A stretch of 64,000 bases of DNA. Origin: Tannerella serpentiformis. Lineage in GTDB: Bacteria > Bacteroidota > Bacteroidia > Bacteroidales > Tannerellaceae. Below are positions 1 through 8,103 of the stretch, piece by piece (position 1 is the stretch's first letter; the number at the start of each line of letters is the position of its first letter). A program made the translations under genes and the position numbers. The notes below the pieces were generated by a model. That model ran no database searches. It was not told the origin of the DNA and was given only the letters and a program-made list of their open reading frames with translations. Location of the stretch: NCBI RefSeq assembly GCF_003033925.1, contig NZ_CP028365.1:2666001-2730000 (forward strand), read 5' to 3'.

Positions 1-305
1 TCATCCCCACGGGGCTCTACATCGCCCTGCCCGAAGGTTATGAAGCGCAGATGCGCCCACGCAGCGGACTGGCCCTCAAGCATGGCATCACCATGCTGAA
101 CTCGCCCGGAACGATCGATGCCGACTATCGTGGCGAGCTCAAAATCGTCCTTGTCAACCTCTCCGACACGCCCTTCACGGTCTGTGATGGCGAGCGCATC
201 GGGCAGATGGTCGTGGCGCGCTGTGAGCACGTGGAATGGCAGCCCGTGGAGGCGCTCGACGAGACCGAGCGCGGCAGCGGCGGATTTGGACACACAGGTA
301 TATGA
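1..305 (+). CDS. dut: dUTP diphosphatase, 3' part
   Basis: Partial gene entering from the left edge, read in the frame whose first full codon is at 3. Dut hydrolyses dUTP to dUMP and pyrophosphate in the cytoplasm, keeping uracil out of DNA and supplying dTMP synthesis. Four of the five trimeric dUTPase motifs are visible: [16 protein letters not shown] with the catalytic Asp, GERIGQM, and the C-terminal [10 protein letters not shown] that closes over the substrate. The N-terminal motif lies outside the window. The next gene starts 20 bp after the stop, suggesting cotranscription. Identity is firm from the motifs. Confidence 0.95.
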   Translation, partial: IPTGLYIALPEGYEAQMRPRSGLALKHGITMLNSPGTIDADYRGELKIVLVNLSDTPFTVCDGERIGQMVVARCEHVEWQPVEALDETERGSGGFGHTGI

Positions 306-324
306 ACAGGGAGGCAGCACCGCA

Positions 325-2082
325 ATGACGATGAAACCGATATATAGACTGATTACGGCCGTGCTCTGCGCCGCCTTTGTTGTGCCCGGAGGGCGGGCCG
401 ACGATAAGCAGATCCAAGCCCAAAAGCAGCAGCGCAAGGTGGACTACTACTATTTCGAGGGGCTCAAAGACAAGCAGGCCGGAAGACACGACGTCGCTTA
501 CGACCACTTCCGTTACTGCATCAGCCTTGACTCCACGGCCGCGGCGCCGCTCTATGAGCTGGCCGTCTACGCCTTGCAACTACGCAAACCGGAGCTCTCG
601 CTCGACTATCTCAGGCGCGCCGTGAAGTACGATCCGACGAACTACACCTATCGCCTGGCGCTGGCTTCGCTCTCGCTCAACGTGGGTATGTATGGCGAGG
701 CTGCCGAGCTCTATCGTGAGCTGGTGCACGAGCATCCGGCTAAGCCTGAGCTGATCTATTACCTGGCCGAAGCCCTCAATCAGGCCGGCCAGACGGGCGA
801 GGCCATCGACCGCTTCAATGAGTTGGAGAATACGCTGGGCGTCAACGAGGCGCTCTCTATGCAGAAATACAAGCTCTACATGCAGATGGAGCAGCGGGAT
901 AAGGCTTACAACGAGCTGCAACGGCTGGCGGACAACAATCCGGGCGACGTGCGATACCCGATTATGATCGGCGACTTGCTGCTGGAGAATGGCGACACGG
1001 CCGGGGCGCTCTCGTCCTACGAGGCGGCGCATGAGATCGACCCCACGTCGCCCTATTATCCCGTCTCGATGGCCAACTATTACGAGGCCGTGGGCGATCG
1101 GGCGGCGGCCGAGAATCAGATCCGCACCGCACTCGTCGATCGGGAGCTGGACGTGGAGACGAAGATGGGCATCCTGGCGCGCTACCTCCGCCAGCTCCAC
1201 CAGACGCCGGACGCCATGATGACGGCCGATACGCTCTTCCGCACCCTCCTGGCGCAACACCCCGAGGAGCCTTCGCTGAAGAGATACTACGCCGGCCTAC
1301 TGATGATGCAAAACAAGACGGAGGAGGCCCGCTATCAATACCAACTCGTCACCGAGATGGAGCCCGACAACGAAGAAGCCTGGCAGCAGTTGCTCGTCAT
1401 CGCCATTCAGGCCAACGACACGAAGGAGGCCATGCGTATCTGCCAGAAGTGTCGCCAGATGTTCCCCGAGTCGCCCGTCTATTTCTTCTATCTCGGCGTC
1501 CTCTATTACGAGGAGAAGGCTTACCAAAAGGCCCTCGACGCCTATCGCGAGGGGCTGGAGAAGATCCCCGAGGAGAACGTTCACATGCGCTCGGACTTCT
1601 ACGGCCAGATCGGCGACATCTACTTCCAGATCAAGCGGCGGAAGGAGGCGTTTGAGGCCTACGATAAATCGCTCCAGTACAACCCCAACAACACGGCCGT
1701 GCTCAACAACTACGCCTATTACCTGACCATCTTGCGGCCCACGGGCGACCTCGATAAGGCCGAGCAGATGAGCGCCCGATGCATTAAGCTGGAGCCGAAC
1801 AATGCCACCTATCTCGACACCTACGCTTGGGTCTTCTTCAAGAAGCAGAACTACTCTCTGGCGCTGATCTATATCCAAAACGCCGTCGGGAAGGACACCA
1901 CGAACAGCGCCGAATTGCTCGAGCACTTTGGCGACATCCTCTTTATGACCGGCGACAAGGCCAAGGCCGTCGAGCAATGGAAGCAGGCGCGCGCGGCCGG
2001 AAAGAAGTCGAAGACACTGGAGCGGAAGATCGCTGAAGAGGCTTATCTGGAGGGGCCGGAGGATGAATCGGGCGACGACTAA
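325..2082 (+). CDS. TPR-repeat protein, exported
   Basis: 585-residue protein with a signal peptide (basic MKPIYR, hydrophobic core, cleavage near GGRA) followed by TPR repeats along most of its length; recurring signatures such as A..LY..L..HP and ALDAYREGLE are clear. TPR solenoids are protein-protein scaffolds, here probably periplasmic or lipid-anchored at the outer membrane. The start at 325 is chosen because an AGGGAGG ribosome site lies about 10 bp upstream and it gives a proper signal peptide; the frame stays open upstream to 118 but that part overlaps dut. Its 3' end overlaps the DUF4292 lipoprotein gene by 20 bp, and an EnvC-like gene follows, so a cell-envelope role is inferred. 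No enzyme motif is seen. Confidence 0.85.
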   Translation: MTMKPIYRLITAVLCAAFVVPGGRADDKQIQAQKQQRKVDYYYFEGLKDKQAGRHDVAYDHFRYCISLDSTAAAPLYELAVYALQLRKPELSLDYLRRAVKYDPTNYTYRLALASLSLNVGMYGEAAELYRELVHEHPAKPELIYYLAEALNQAGQTGEAIDRFNELENTLGVNEALSMQKYKLYMQMEQRDKAYNELQRLADNNPGDVRYPIMIGDLLLENGDTAGALSSYEAAHEIDPTSPYYPVSMANYYEAVGDRAAAENQIRTALVDRELDVETKMGILARYLRQLHQTPDAMMTADTLFRTLLAQHPEEPSLKRYYAGLLMMQNKTEEARYQYQLVTEMEPDNEEAWQQLLVIAIQANDTKEAMRICQKCRQMFPESPVYFFYLGVLYYEEKAYQKALDAYREGLEKIPEENVHMRSDFYGQIGDIYFQIKRRKEAFEAYDKSLQYNPNNTAVLNNYAYYLTILRPTGDLDKAEQMSARCIKLEPNNATYLDTYAWVFFKKQNYSLALIYIQNAVGKDTTNSAELLEHFGDILFMTGDKAKAVEQWKQARAAGKKSKTLERKIAEEAYLEGPEDESGDD

Positions 2083-2923
2083 TCTGCGCGCCCTGGCCCT
2101 CTCGAGCGTACTTCTGGCGATGACGCTTGCGGGCTGTCGGACGACGCGGTCGGCGGCTACAAAGGCTGACAAGGCCGTCGCCGAAGCCCTCTCGGAGGCC
2201 GAATACATCCAGCAGGTCGGCCGACTCTCTACGCCCGACTATCGCACGCTCACGGCCACGCTTGATGTGACGATCAATCCCAAAACGAAAGACGAGATGA
2301 GTTCGCGCGCCCGCCTGAAGGTCATCCGAGGCCAGCGCCTGCAAATCTCCATCACGCCGCTGGTCGGTATTGAGATGTTTCGCGTCGAGGTCAGCCGCGA
2401 CAGCCTGAAGGTCATCGACCGGCTCGGGAGGCGCTACCTCGCCGAACCCATTGAGAAAATCACGAAGGAGATTCCGACCTATTACAAGCGGACCTGCCCC
2501 TACGACTTCCGCTACGAGCACCTCGAGGCCCTCCTCACTAACCGCCTCTTCATGCCCGACGGCAGCGCCTTCGACCTCGATCGCTTCGACAATCGGAAGC
2601 GCCCCTTCGGCTATCGGCTCTTCACCACCAAGGACGCCGCGGGCGTGTCGTACGACTTCTCTACCGACAACCACGTGCGCCTCATCGACACGGAAATCAT
2701 CTGCCCCTTCGTTGAGCTGCATTGGAGCTACAGCCGCTTCCGCACCATCGGCGGCCGCCCCTTCCCCATGGACATGGAAGCGGAGGTAGACGAACACAAG
2801 AAACTCTCGATCGAATTCAACAACGTAGATATAGACGCACCCGTGGAAATGAGCTTTCCCATCCCCAATAAATACCAACGCATTGTACCCAAACAGCTAT
2901 GGCAATTCTTCGACTTATTCTAA
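2063..2923 (+). CDS. DUF4292 family lipoprotein
   Basis: 286-residue protein with a type II signal and lipobox (LAGC, Cys about residue 25), so it should be lipid-anchored in the envelope. The body is beta-rich, with repeated strand patterns such as SSRARLKVIRGQRLQISITP, and resembles DUF4292, a Bacteroidota family whose fold recalls LolA/LolB-type lipoprotein carriers. A lipoprotein-handling role is plausible but not shown. It overlaps the TPR gene upstream by 20 bp and the EnvC-like gene downstream by 25 bp, so the three form a translationally coupled operon. Confidence 0.8.
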   Translation: MNRATTNLRALALSSVLLAMTLAGCRTTRSAATKADKAVAEALSEAEYIQQVGRLSTPDYRTLTATLDVTINPKTKDEMSSRARLKVIRGQRLQISITPLVGIEMFRVEVSRDSLKVIDRLGRRYLAEPIEKITKEIPTYYKRTCPYDFRYEHLEALLTNRLFMPDGSAFDLDRFDNRKRPFGYRLFTTKDAAGVSYDFSTDNHVRLIDTEIICPFVELHWSYSRFRTIGGRPFPMDMEAEVDEHKKLSIEFNNVDIDAPVEMSFPIPNKYQRIVPKQLWQFFDLF

Positions 2924-4158
2924 AGCAGGCGGCGCGATACCTTGCGATCGTAGCCGTCATGCTATGCTTCATGGGCTCACTCACCGGGCAGAAGCAGTCG
3001 AAAAAACGACTCAAAGACCAACGCCAAAACGTCCGCACGGAGATGAAAAAGACACGTCGCCAGCTGGACGAGACCACCCGCACCGCCCGCCTTTCGGCCG
3101 AGCGCCTCAAGGAGCTCACACGGCAGGTGTCGGAACACAAGCAGATGATCGACGGCCTCAACCGAGACCTCGCCGCCATCGACCGCCGCATCGCCACGGC
3201 CAACGCCGACCTCCGGCGCCTCGAGAAGCGCCTCGGCGAGCGGAAACAGCAGTACGCCCACCTGGTCTGCACCCTCTATGAGCGTTGCACGGCGCATAAC
3301 AAATGGATCTTCCTGCTCTCGTCGGACAATTTCGCCCGCTTCATCCGTCGCCTGCGCTACCTCCACGAATACGCTTCGTGGCAGAAGCAACAGGCGCTCG
3401 CCATCGTGGATCGGCAGAAGGAGATCGACGAGAAACGGGCCGCCCTGGCCGCTGTTCGCGGCGAGAAAGCTGACCTGCTCGAGGTGCGCGCCACGGAGCT
3501 GAGCCGGCTCAAAGACGCCGAGACGGAGCAGCGCACCGGCGTCCGCCGGTTAGAGGCGCGCCAGACGGATCTCACCCGCGACCTGGCCCGCCAGCAGCAA
3601 CAGGCCGAGGCCCTCGACCGTCGCATCGAGCAGCTGGCCACCGAGGAGATGGCTGCCGCTGCGCGCGCCAAAAACGCCGAGCAGACGGCCCGTAAGAACC
3701 GTCGCAAACCGGACGCCCCCTCGCGTCAGGACCGCAAGCTATCGGACGACTTTGCCGCCAACCGTGGCCGCCTGCCCTTCCCGCTCGACGGCCGCTATAA
3801 GGTGGTCGAGAGCTTTGGCCGCCACCGCCACAAACGTTGGACGTACGTCCGCACCACCAACAATGGCATCGACATCCGAACCTCGAAGGGTACCGATGCG
3901 CGAGCCGTCTACACGGGCACCGTTACGCGTGTCTTCGTCCTGCCGGGCTACAACTACAACGTCATCATCCGCCACGGCCGCTACCTCACCGTCTACGGCA
4001 ACCTCGGCCGCGTCTACGTCAAGGTCGGCGATCGCGTCGCCACCCGCCAGTCCATCGGCCGCATCTATTCCGACGTCGAAAACCGTGACGAGACCGTGCT
4101 CCACTTCCAGCTCTGGCGTGAAAAGCGCAAGCTCAACCCCCTCGTCTGGTTGGATTAA
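2899..4158 (+). CDS. EnvC-like murein hydrolase activator (degenerate LytM/M23)
   Basis: 419 residues: an N-terminal signal or anchor, a long coiled coil (about residues 30-280, rich in K/E/Q/R heptads), then a C-terminal LytM/M23 domain (about 290-419). The zinc ligands of active M23 peptidases are largely lost: the H-x3-D site reads NNGID, the usual YAHL reads YGNL, and HLHFE reads VLHFQ. This is the pattern of EnvC/NlpD activators, which switch on amidases that split septal peptidoglycan instead of cutting it themselves. A strong terminator follows 14 bp after the stop, ending the operon. The family is firm; the amidase partner is not in the window. Confidence 0.9.
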   Translation: MAILRLILKQAARYLAIVAVMLCFMGSLTGQKQSKKRLKDQRQNVRTEMKKTRRQLDETTRTARLSAERLKELTRQVSEHKQMIDGLNRDLAAIDRRIATANADLRRLEKRLGERKQQYAHLVCTLYERCTAHNKWIFLLSSDNFARFIRRLRYLHEYASWQKQQALAIVDRQKEIDEKRAALAAVRGEKADLLEVRATELSRLKDAETEQRTGVRRLEARQTDLTRDLARQQQQAEALDRRIEQLATEEMAAAARAKNAEQTARKNRRKPDAPSRQDRKLSDDFAANRGRLPFPLDGRYKVVESFGRHRHKRWTYVRTTNNGIDIRTSKGTDARAVYTGTVTRVFVLPGYNYNVIIRHGRYLTVYGNLGRVYVKVGDRVATRQSIGRIYSDVENRDETVLHFQLWREKRKLNPLVWLD

Positions 4159-4172
4159 CCCAAGAAACGGAA

Positions 4173-4215
4173 GGCGCCGATTGAACTCCACATCAATCGG
4201 CGCCTTTTGTTTTTC
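4173..4215 (+). terminator. Rho-independent terminator after envC-like gene
   Basis: Perfect 10-bp stem (GGCGCCGATT with AATCGGCGCC), 12-nt loop, then a T-rich tail TTTTGTTTTT. It ends the dut-TPR-DUF4292-EnvC transcription unit. Confidence 0.9.
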
Positions 4216-4250
4216 TGAGGGGGGGCTATCGGCTTAGGCATTACGCATCA

Positions 4251-4600
4251 TGCGACACGAAACGGCTCCGACGGTCGGAAATGCCATTTCATGCGACACG
4301 AAACGGCTTCGACGGCCGGAAATGTCATTTCATGCGACATGAAACGGCTTCGACGGTCGGAAATGCCATTTCATGCGACACGAAACGGTTTCGACGGCCG
4401 GAAATGCCATTTCATGCGACACGAAACGGCTCCGACGGCCGTAAATGTCATTTCATGCAACACGAAACGGCTTCGACGGTCGGAAATGTCATTTCATGCG
4501 ACACGAAACGGCTTCGACGGTCGGAAATGTCGTTTCATGCGACACGAAACGGCTTCGACGGCTGGAAATGTCATTTCATGCGACACGACGCGGCCAAAAA
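4251..4600. repeat. 41-bp tandem array with two palindromes per unit
   Basis: About 8.5 units with a strict 41-bp period; the landmark TGCGACACG recurs at 4251, 4292, 4333, 4374, 4415, 4456, 4497, 4538 and 4579 with small changes. Each unit holds GAAATG-N-CATTTC, plus TCCGAC-G-GTCGGA or a TTCGAC variant. The array lies between two convergent genes and just after a terminator. 41 is not a multiple of 3, and the short reading frames across it share no codon pattern, so it is non-coding. Confidence 0.92.
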
Positions 4601-4720
4601 GACCATTTCTGGTCACCCGAAATGACTAAAAAGAGGTTTGCGGCCATTTCGGGCCACCAGAAACGACTAAAAAGAGGTTCGCGGCCATTTCGGGTCACCA
4701 GACGCGGCTTCGACGGTCGT
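4601..4720. repeat. Second 41-bp repeat family, adjoining the first
   Basis: A different sequence takes over: GACTAAAAAGAGG recurs at 4624 and 4665, again 41 bp apart, with CCATTTCGGG and GGTCACC or GGCCACC in each unit. Inverted CCGAAATG and CATTTCGG lie within the unit. The last unit runs back into a piece of the first family (GGCTTCGACGGTCG). The period is kept while the sequence is replaced. Confidence 0.8.
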
Positions 4721-4752
4721 CCGCGTCCTGCCGCACGATGCGCACGATGCGT

Positions 4753-5070
4753 TTAGGCCTCGCCGGGCTTCCCGATCGGGGGGAGCATGCCGCCGAACGA
4801 GTTCGCGTCGTCAGCGCCTCCGCCCTGCCGCGTTTCGTCGTATTGGCGCAGGTTCTCGTCCAGCGTGTGGAGCAGTCGGCGGGCATTGTCGGGCGTCATA
4901 ATGAGGCGGCACTTCACCTTCGCCTTCGGCACCCCGGGCACGAGGCGGATAAAGTCAAAGACGAACTCATCCTCCGAATGGGCAATGACGGCCAGGTTGA
5001 CGTACGTACCCTGTGCCACCTCGTCCGTGAGTTCAATTTGGATCTCGTTAGAAGTCGTGTGTGTATCCAT
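4753..5070 (-). CDS. DUF3467 family protein
   Basis: 105-residue soluble protein matching DUF3467: beta-rich core with YVNLAVIAHSEDEFVFDF, then TPDNARRLLHTLDENL. Proteins of this family are small, widespread in Bacteroidota and have no assigned function. Expressed alone from the minus strand and divergent from the DUF4831 gene. The C-terminal tail (GGADDANSFGG onwards) looks disordered. The 3' end meets the palindromic array at 4.25-4.72 kb. Confidence 0.85.
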   Translation of the reverse strand: MDTHTTSNEIQIELTDEVAQGTYVNLAVIAHSEDEFVFDFIRLVPGVPKAKVKCRLIMTPDNARRLLHTLDENLRQYDETRQGGGADDANSFGGMLPPIGKPGEA

Positions 5071-5102
5071 AAACAGCTAATTGATATTTGAATTACGGGG
5101 CG

Positions 5103-5110
5103 CGAAAGTA
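5103..5110 (-). promoter_or_regulatory. Probable -7 box for the DUF3467 gene
   Basis: On the minus strand TACTTTCG, one mismatch from the Bacteroidota -7 consensus TAnnTTTG, 33 bp before the start codon. The same variant box precedes the ResB-CcsA gene. Confidence 0.4.
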
Positions 5111-5118
5111 GAGAAACG

Positions 5119-5148
5119 TTGTGCCGGTGAAAAATAGAGATAGATTTG
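5119..5148 (+). promoter_or_regulatory. Bacteroidota promoter for the DUF4831 gene
   Basis: -33 element TTGTG at 5119 and -7 box TAGATTTG at 5141-5148, 17 bp apart, matching the TTG / TAnnTTTG pattern. It lies about 50 bp before the start codon at 5198. Confidence 0.6.
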
Positions 5149-5197
5149 CGCACCTTTTTGCATTAATAAACGCAGGCAACATAAACTGAAGACGAAT

Positions 5198-6271
5198 ATG
5201 AAATACAGCATCTGGACGATCTGCCTCCTGCTCGGCATGGCCTCTCCGGCCTTTTCGCAAACGCGGGTGGAGAAGAAAATAGCGATGAAAAGCAACGGCT
5301 ACGGCGTCACCTACTCCCTCCCCAAAACATCGCTGGTCGTAACGGCCGAAATCACCCAAGTGACCTGCAAGGCCGGGCCTTACTACAAGTATGCCGAAAA
5401 GTATCTCGGCGTCAAGGATGCCGTCATGTCCGACCATGTGTATTACGAACTGAGTAAAGTCTACCTGCAAAACAAAGGCGTGCCCGACGAGGCCAATACC
5501 TACATCGTCGAGTTCAAACCCAAAACCACCGCCCCTTTCGTCTACCTGACCGATGACGGCCTGCTCTGCACCATCAATGCCGACTATAGCCCCACGGAAT
5601 CTGTCGTAGCCGTAGCCAAACGCAGCGCGCAAGCCGCCGAGAAGGAACAGGTGCCCGCGCTGATGACCGAGGAGCTGCTGATGGCCGGATCCGTCACCCG
5701 ACAGGCCGAAGTGGCCGCCCGACAGATCTACAAGCTGCGCGAAACACGCATGGACATCCTCTCCGGCGAGGCCGACAACATGCCCCCCGACGGCGAGGCC
5801 ATGAAGATCGTCCTCCAGCAACTCACCGACCAGGAGCAGGCCCTGACCGCCCTCTTCGTCGGCGAAAAGCATCGCAAGACCACCTTCCATGAAACCCGCA
5901 TCGTGCCCGACGACGACCTCGATCGCGAAGTCCTCTTCCGCTTCTCCGAGAAGCTCGGCCTCCTCGATCCCGACGACCTCGGCGGCACCCCCATCTACCT
6001 CAGCCTCCATGCCATCAATCGCGCTCCCGCCCTCGACCCTAAAGAGGCCGAGAAGAAGGAAAAGTCCATGAAGGGCATCATCTATAATGTGCCCGGCAAG
6101 GCCGACGCGCGGATCGAAATGGGCGACAAACAGCTCTATCGCGGCGAGGTGCAAGTGGTGCAGTTCGGCTCGCACGAGGCCCTGGCGCCCGTCATGTTTG
6201 AAGACCGAAAGGCGCCGATCAAGGTCATCTTCTACCCCGAAACGGGCGCCATCAAGCAGATCATTCAATAA
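5198..6271 (+). CDS. DUF4831 family exported protein
   Basis: 357 residues with a signal peptide (MKYSIWTICLLLGMASPAFS, cut before QTR). The sequence fits DUF4831, a Bacteroidota family of exported proteins of unknown role, with the typical motif GPYYKYAEKYLGV early on and MDILSGEADNMPPDGEAM mid-protein. No catalytic motif is seen. It has its own promoter and is followed 39 bp later by a POT transporter gene in the same direction, so the two may share transcripts. Confidence 0.85.
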   Translation: MKYSIWTICLLLGMASPAFSQTRVEKKIAMKSNGYGVTYSLPKTSLVVTAEITQVTCKAGPYYKYAEKYLGVKDAVMSDHVYYELSKVYLQNKGVPDEANTYIVEFKPKTTAPFVYLTDDGLLCTINADYSPTESVVAVAKRSAQAAEKEQVPALMTEELLMAGSVTRQAEVAARQIYKLRETRMDILSGEADNMPPDGEAMKIVLQQLTDQEQALTALFVGEKHRKTTFHETRIVPDDDLDREVLFRFSEKLGLLDPDDLGGTPIYLSLHAINRAPALDPKEAEKKEKSMKGIIYNVPGKADARIEMGDKQLYRGEVQVVQFGSHEALAPVMFEDRKAPIKVIFYPETGAIKQIIQ

Positions 6272-6310
6272 CTACTCATCCATACATTACCGACTAAAAA
6301 ACTGATTCTT

Positions 6311-7885
6311 ATGTTCAAAGACCATCCCAAGGGACTCATCCCTGCCGCCCTCTCCAACATGGGCGAACGCTTCGGGTATTACATCATGAATGCCGTGCTG
6401 GTGCTTTTTCTCTGCTCCAAATTCGGACTGAGCGACGAGGCCAGTGCCATCATCTACTCCGTCTTCTATTGCGGCATCTATGTGCTTAGCCTCGTGGGCG
6501 GCATCATTGCCGATCGCACCCAGAACTATAAAGCCGTCATCCGCTCCGGCCTCATCATCATGGCCACCGGCTACATCATCCTCTCCATCCCCATTCTCTC
6601 CACCCAAGGCAACATCGGTTGGCTGCTGCCCCTGACCTGCTTCGCCCTGCTGCTCATCGCCTTCGGTAACGGCCTCTTCAAGGGCAACCTGCAAGCCATC
6701 GTCGGACAGATGTATGACAACTTCGAGGCCGAAGCCCTGGCCCAAGGCCCCGAGGCTTATCGCCGCGTGCAAGGCAAACGCGACTCAGGCTTCCAGATTT
6801 TCTACGTCTTTATCAATGTCGGCGGACTCATCGCGCCCTTCGTTGCCCCCTTGCTGCGCGAGTGGTGGCTCAACACGCACGGCCTGATCTACAACGCTGC
6901 CCTGCCCGCCGCCTGCCACCAGTACATTTTAGAAGGAGCCTCCATGGTTGGCGATCCGATGAAGAATCTGCTCGGGCTGATCGGTAAGGTCGGCGGCACG
7001 GTAGACGCCAATTCACCCGATTCCATTCGTGCCTTCTGCGAGAGCTACCTCGACATCTTCAACACCGGCATCCACTATTCCTTCATCGCCTCCGTGGCCG
7101 CCATGCTCATTTCGCTCATCATTTTCATGGTCAACCAGAAGATATTCCCCGTGCCCGCCAAGAAAGAGAAGCAGGTCGTGGAGGATTACACCCCGGAGGA
7201 GCGGGCCGAGATGGCGGGCGAGATCAAGCGCCGCATGTACGCCCTCTTTGCCGTCTTAGGCATCGTCATCTTCTTCTGGCTCTCCTTCCACCAGAACGGC
7301 CAATCGCTCTCCCTCTTCGCCCGCGACTTTGTCCAGACCGACAACCTCGCCCCGGAGATTTGGCAGGCCGTCAACCCCTTCTTCGTCATCACGCTCACGC
7401 CCATTGTCATGCTCATCTTCGGTGCCCTCAGCAAGCGCGGCCGCGAGATCTCGACCCCCCGCAAGATTGCCATCGGTATGGGTATCGCCGGCTTGGCCTT
7501 CCTCTTCCTGGCCATCTTCTCCTTCATGCAGGGCTACCCCTCGGGAACCGAATTCAAGAGACTATCCGACAGCGAACAGATGGCCATCAAAGCCGGCCCT
7601 TGGGTGCTGATCGTGCTTTACTTCTTCCTCACCGTGGCCGAGCTATTTATCTCGCCGCTGGGCCTCTCGTTCGTCTCGAAAGTCGCCCCGAAACATCTGC
7701 AAGGCCTCTGTCAAGGCCTCTGGCTCGGCGCCACCGCCATTGGCAACCTCTTCCTCTGGATCGGCCCGCTGATGTATAACAAGATGCCCATCTGGCAGTG
7801 CTGGACCGTCTTCCTGACCATCTGCCTCATCTCCATGTTCGTCATGCTCGGCATGTTGAAATGGCTTGAGAAGATCGCCAAGTAA
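6311..7885 (+). CDS. POT-family proton-coupled peptide transporter
   Basis: 524-residue inner-membrane protein of the major facilitator superfamily with about 12-14 hydrophobic segments. The N-terminus has the family hallmark MGERFGYYIMNAVLVLFL (the ExxERFxYY motif that couples protons and peptide), followed by GGIIADRTQNYK, the MFS loop motif. Family members import di- and tripeptides, which suits a peptide-fermenting organism that degrades protein outside the cell. Substrate is inferred from family only. A strong terminator follows. Confidence 0.93.
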   Translation: MFKDHPKGLIPAALSNMGERFGYYIMNAVLVLFLCSKFGLSDEASAIIYSVFYCGIYVLSLVGGIIADRTQNYKAVIRSGLIIMATGYIILSIPILSTQGNIGWLLPLTCFALLLIAFGNGLFKGNLQAIVGQMYDNFEAEALAQGPEAYRRVQGKRDSGFQIFYVFINVGGLIAPFVAPLLREWWLNTHGLIYNAALPAACHQYILEGASMVGDPMKNLLGLIGKVGGTVDANSPDSIRAFCESYLDIFNTGIHYSFIASVAAMLISLIIFMVNQKIFPVPAKKEKQVVEDYTPEERAEMAGEIKRRMYALFAVLGIVIFFWLSFHQNGQSLSLFARDFVQTDNLAPEIWQAVNPFFVITLTPIVMLIFGALSKRGREISTPRKIAIGMGIAGLAFLFLAIFSFMQGYPSGTEFKRLSDSEQMAIKAGPWVLIVLYFFLTVAELFISPLGLSFVSKVAPKHLQGLCQGLWLGATAIGNLFLWIGPLMYNKMPIWQCWTVFLTICLISMFVMLGMLKWLEKIAK

Positions 7886-7919
7886 CCGGCTCCATCCATC
7901 CATAAAGTAGACGCAGAGC

Positions 7920-7966
7920 AGAGAGCGTGCACGGGAAAACAAGACCCGCCGCACGCTCTCTTTTTG
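7920..7966 (+). terminator. Rho-independent terminator after the POT transporter
   Basis: Stem AGAGAGCGTGC pairing with GCACGCTCTCT and followed by TTTTT, with a long loop. It is the last backbone feature before the array stub and the ICE. Confidence 0.88.
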
Positions 7967-7970
7967 CCTT

Positions 7971-8038
7971 GGTGTTTGCGGGAGTTCCGCAAGTCTCTCG
8001 AGAAACTTTTTGGTGTTTGCAGGAACTCTGCATCGAGA
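7971..8038. repeat. Stub (about 1.6 units) of the 41-bp array that resumes at 37.67 kb
   Basis: GGTGTTTGCGGGAGTTCCGC starts at 7971 and again, altered, at 8012: a 41-bp step. The first unit matches units at 38.06-38.28 kb almost exactly, including CAAGTCTCTCGAGAAAC. The second has a changed stem, TGCAG-GAACT-CTGCA, which is still palindromic. The array is thus split by about 30 kb, which brackets the inserted element. Confidence 0.85.
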
Positions 8039-8062
8039 GCCTATCTATCTGAATGGGAGAAT

Positions 8063-8103
8063 GTTACCTATAATGTAAAAGGGAATAGGTAACGATTAGG
8101 TAA
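8063..8103. other. Candidate left attachment site (attL)
   Basis: Contains GTTACCT, then ATAGGTAACGATT at 8085-8097, then AGGTAA. The same 13 bp occur in the same orientation at 37513-37525, next to the integrase genes, also preceded by GTTACCT and followed by a GGT-A variant. Inverted GTTACCT/AGGTAAC arms are typical of a tyrosine-recombinase core site. The exact crossover bases cannot be fixed from one sequence. Confidence 0.5.
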
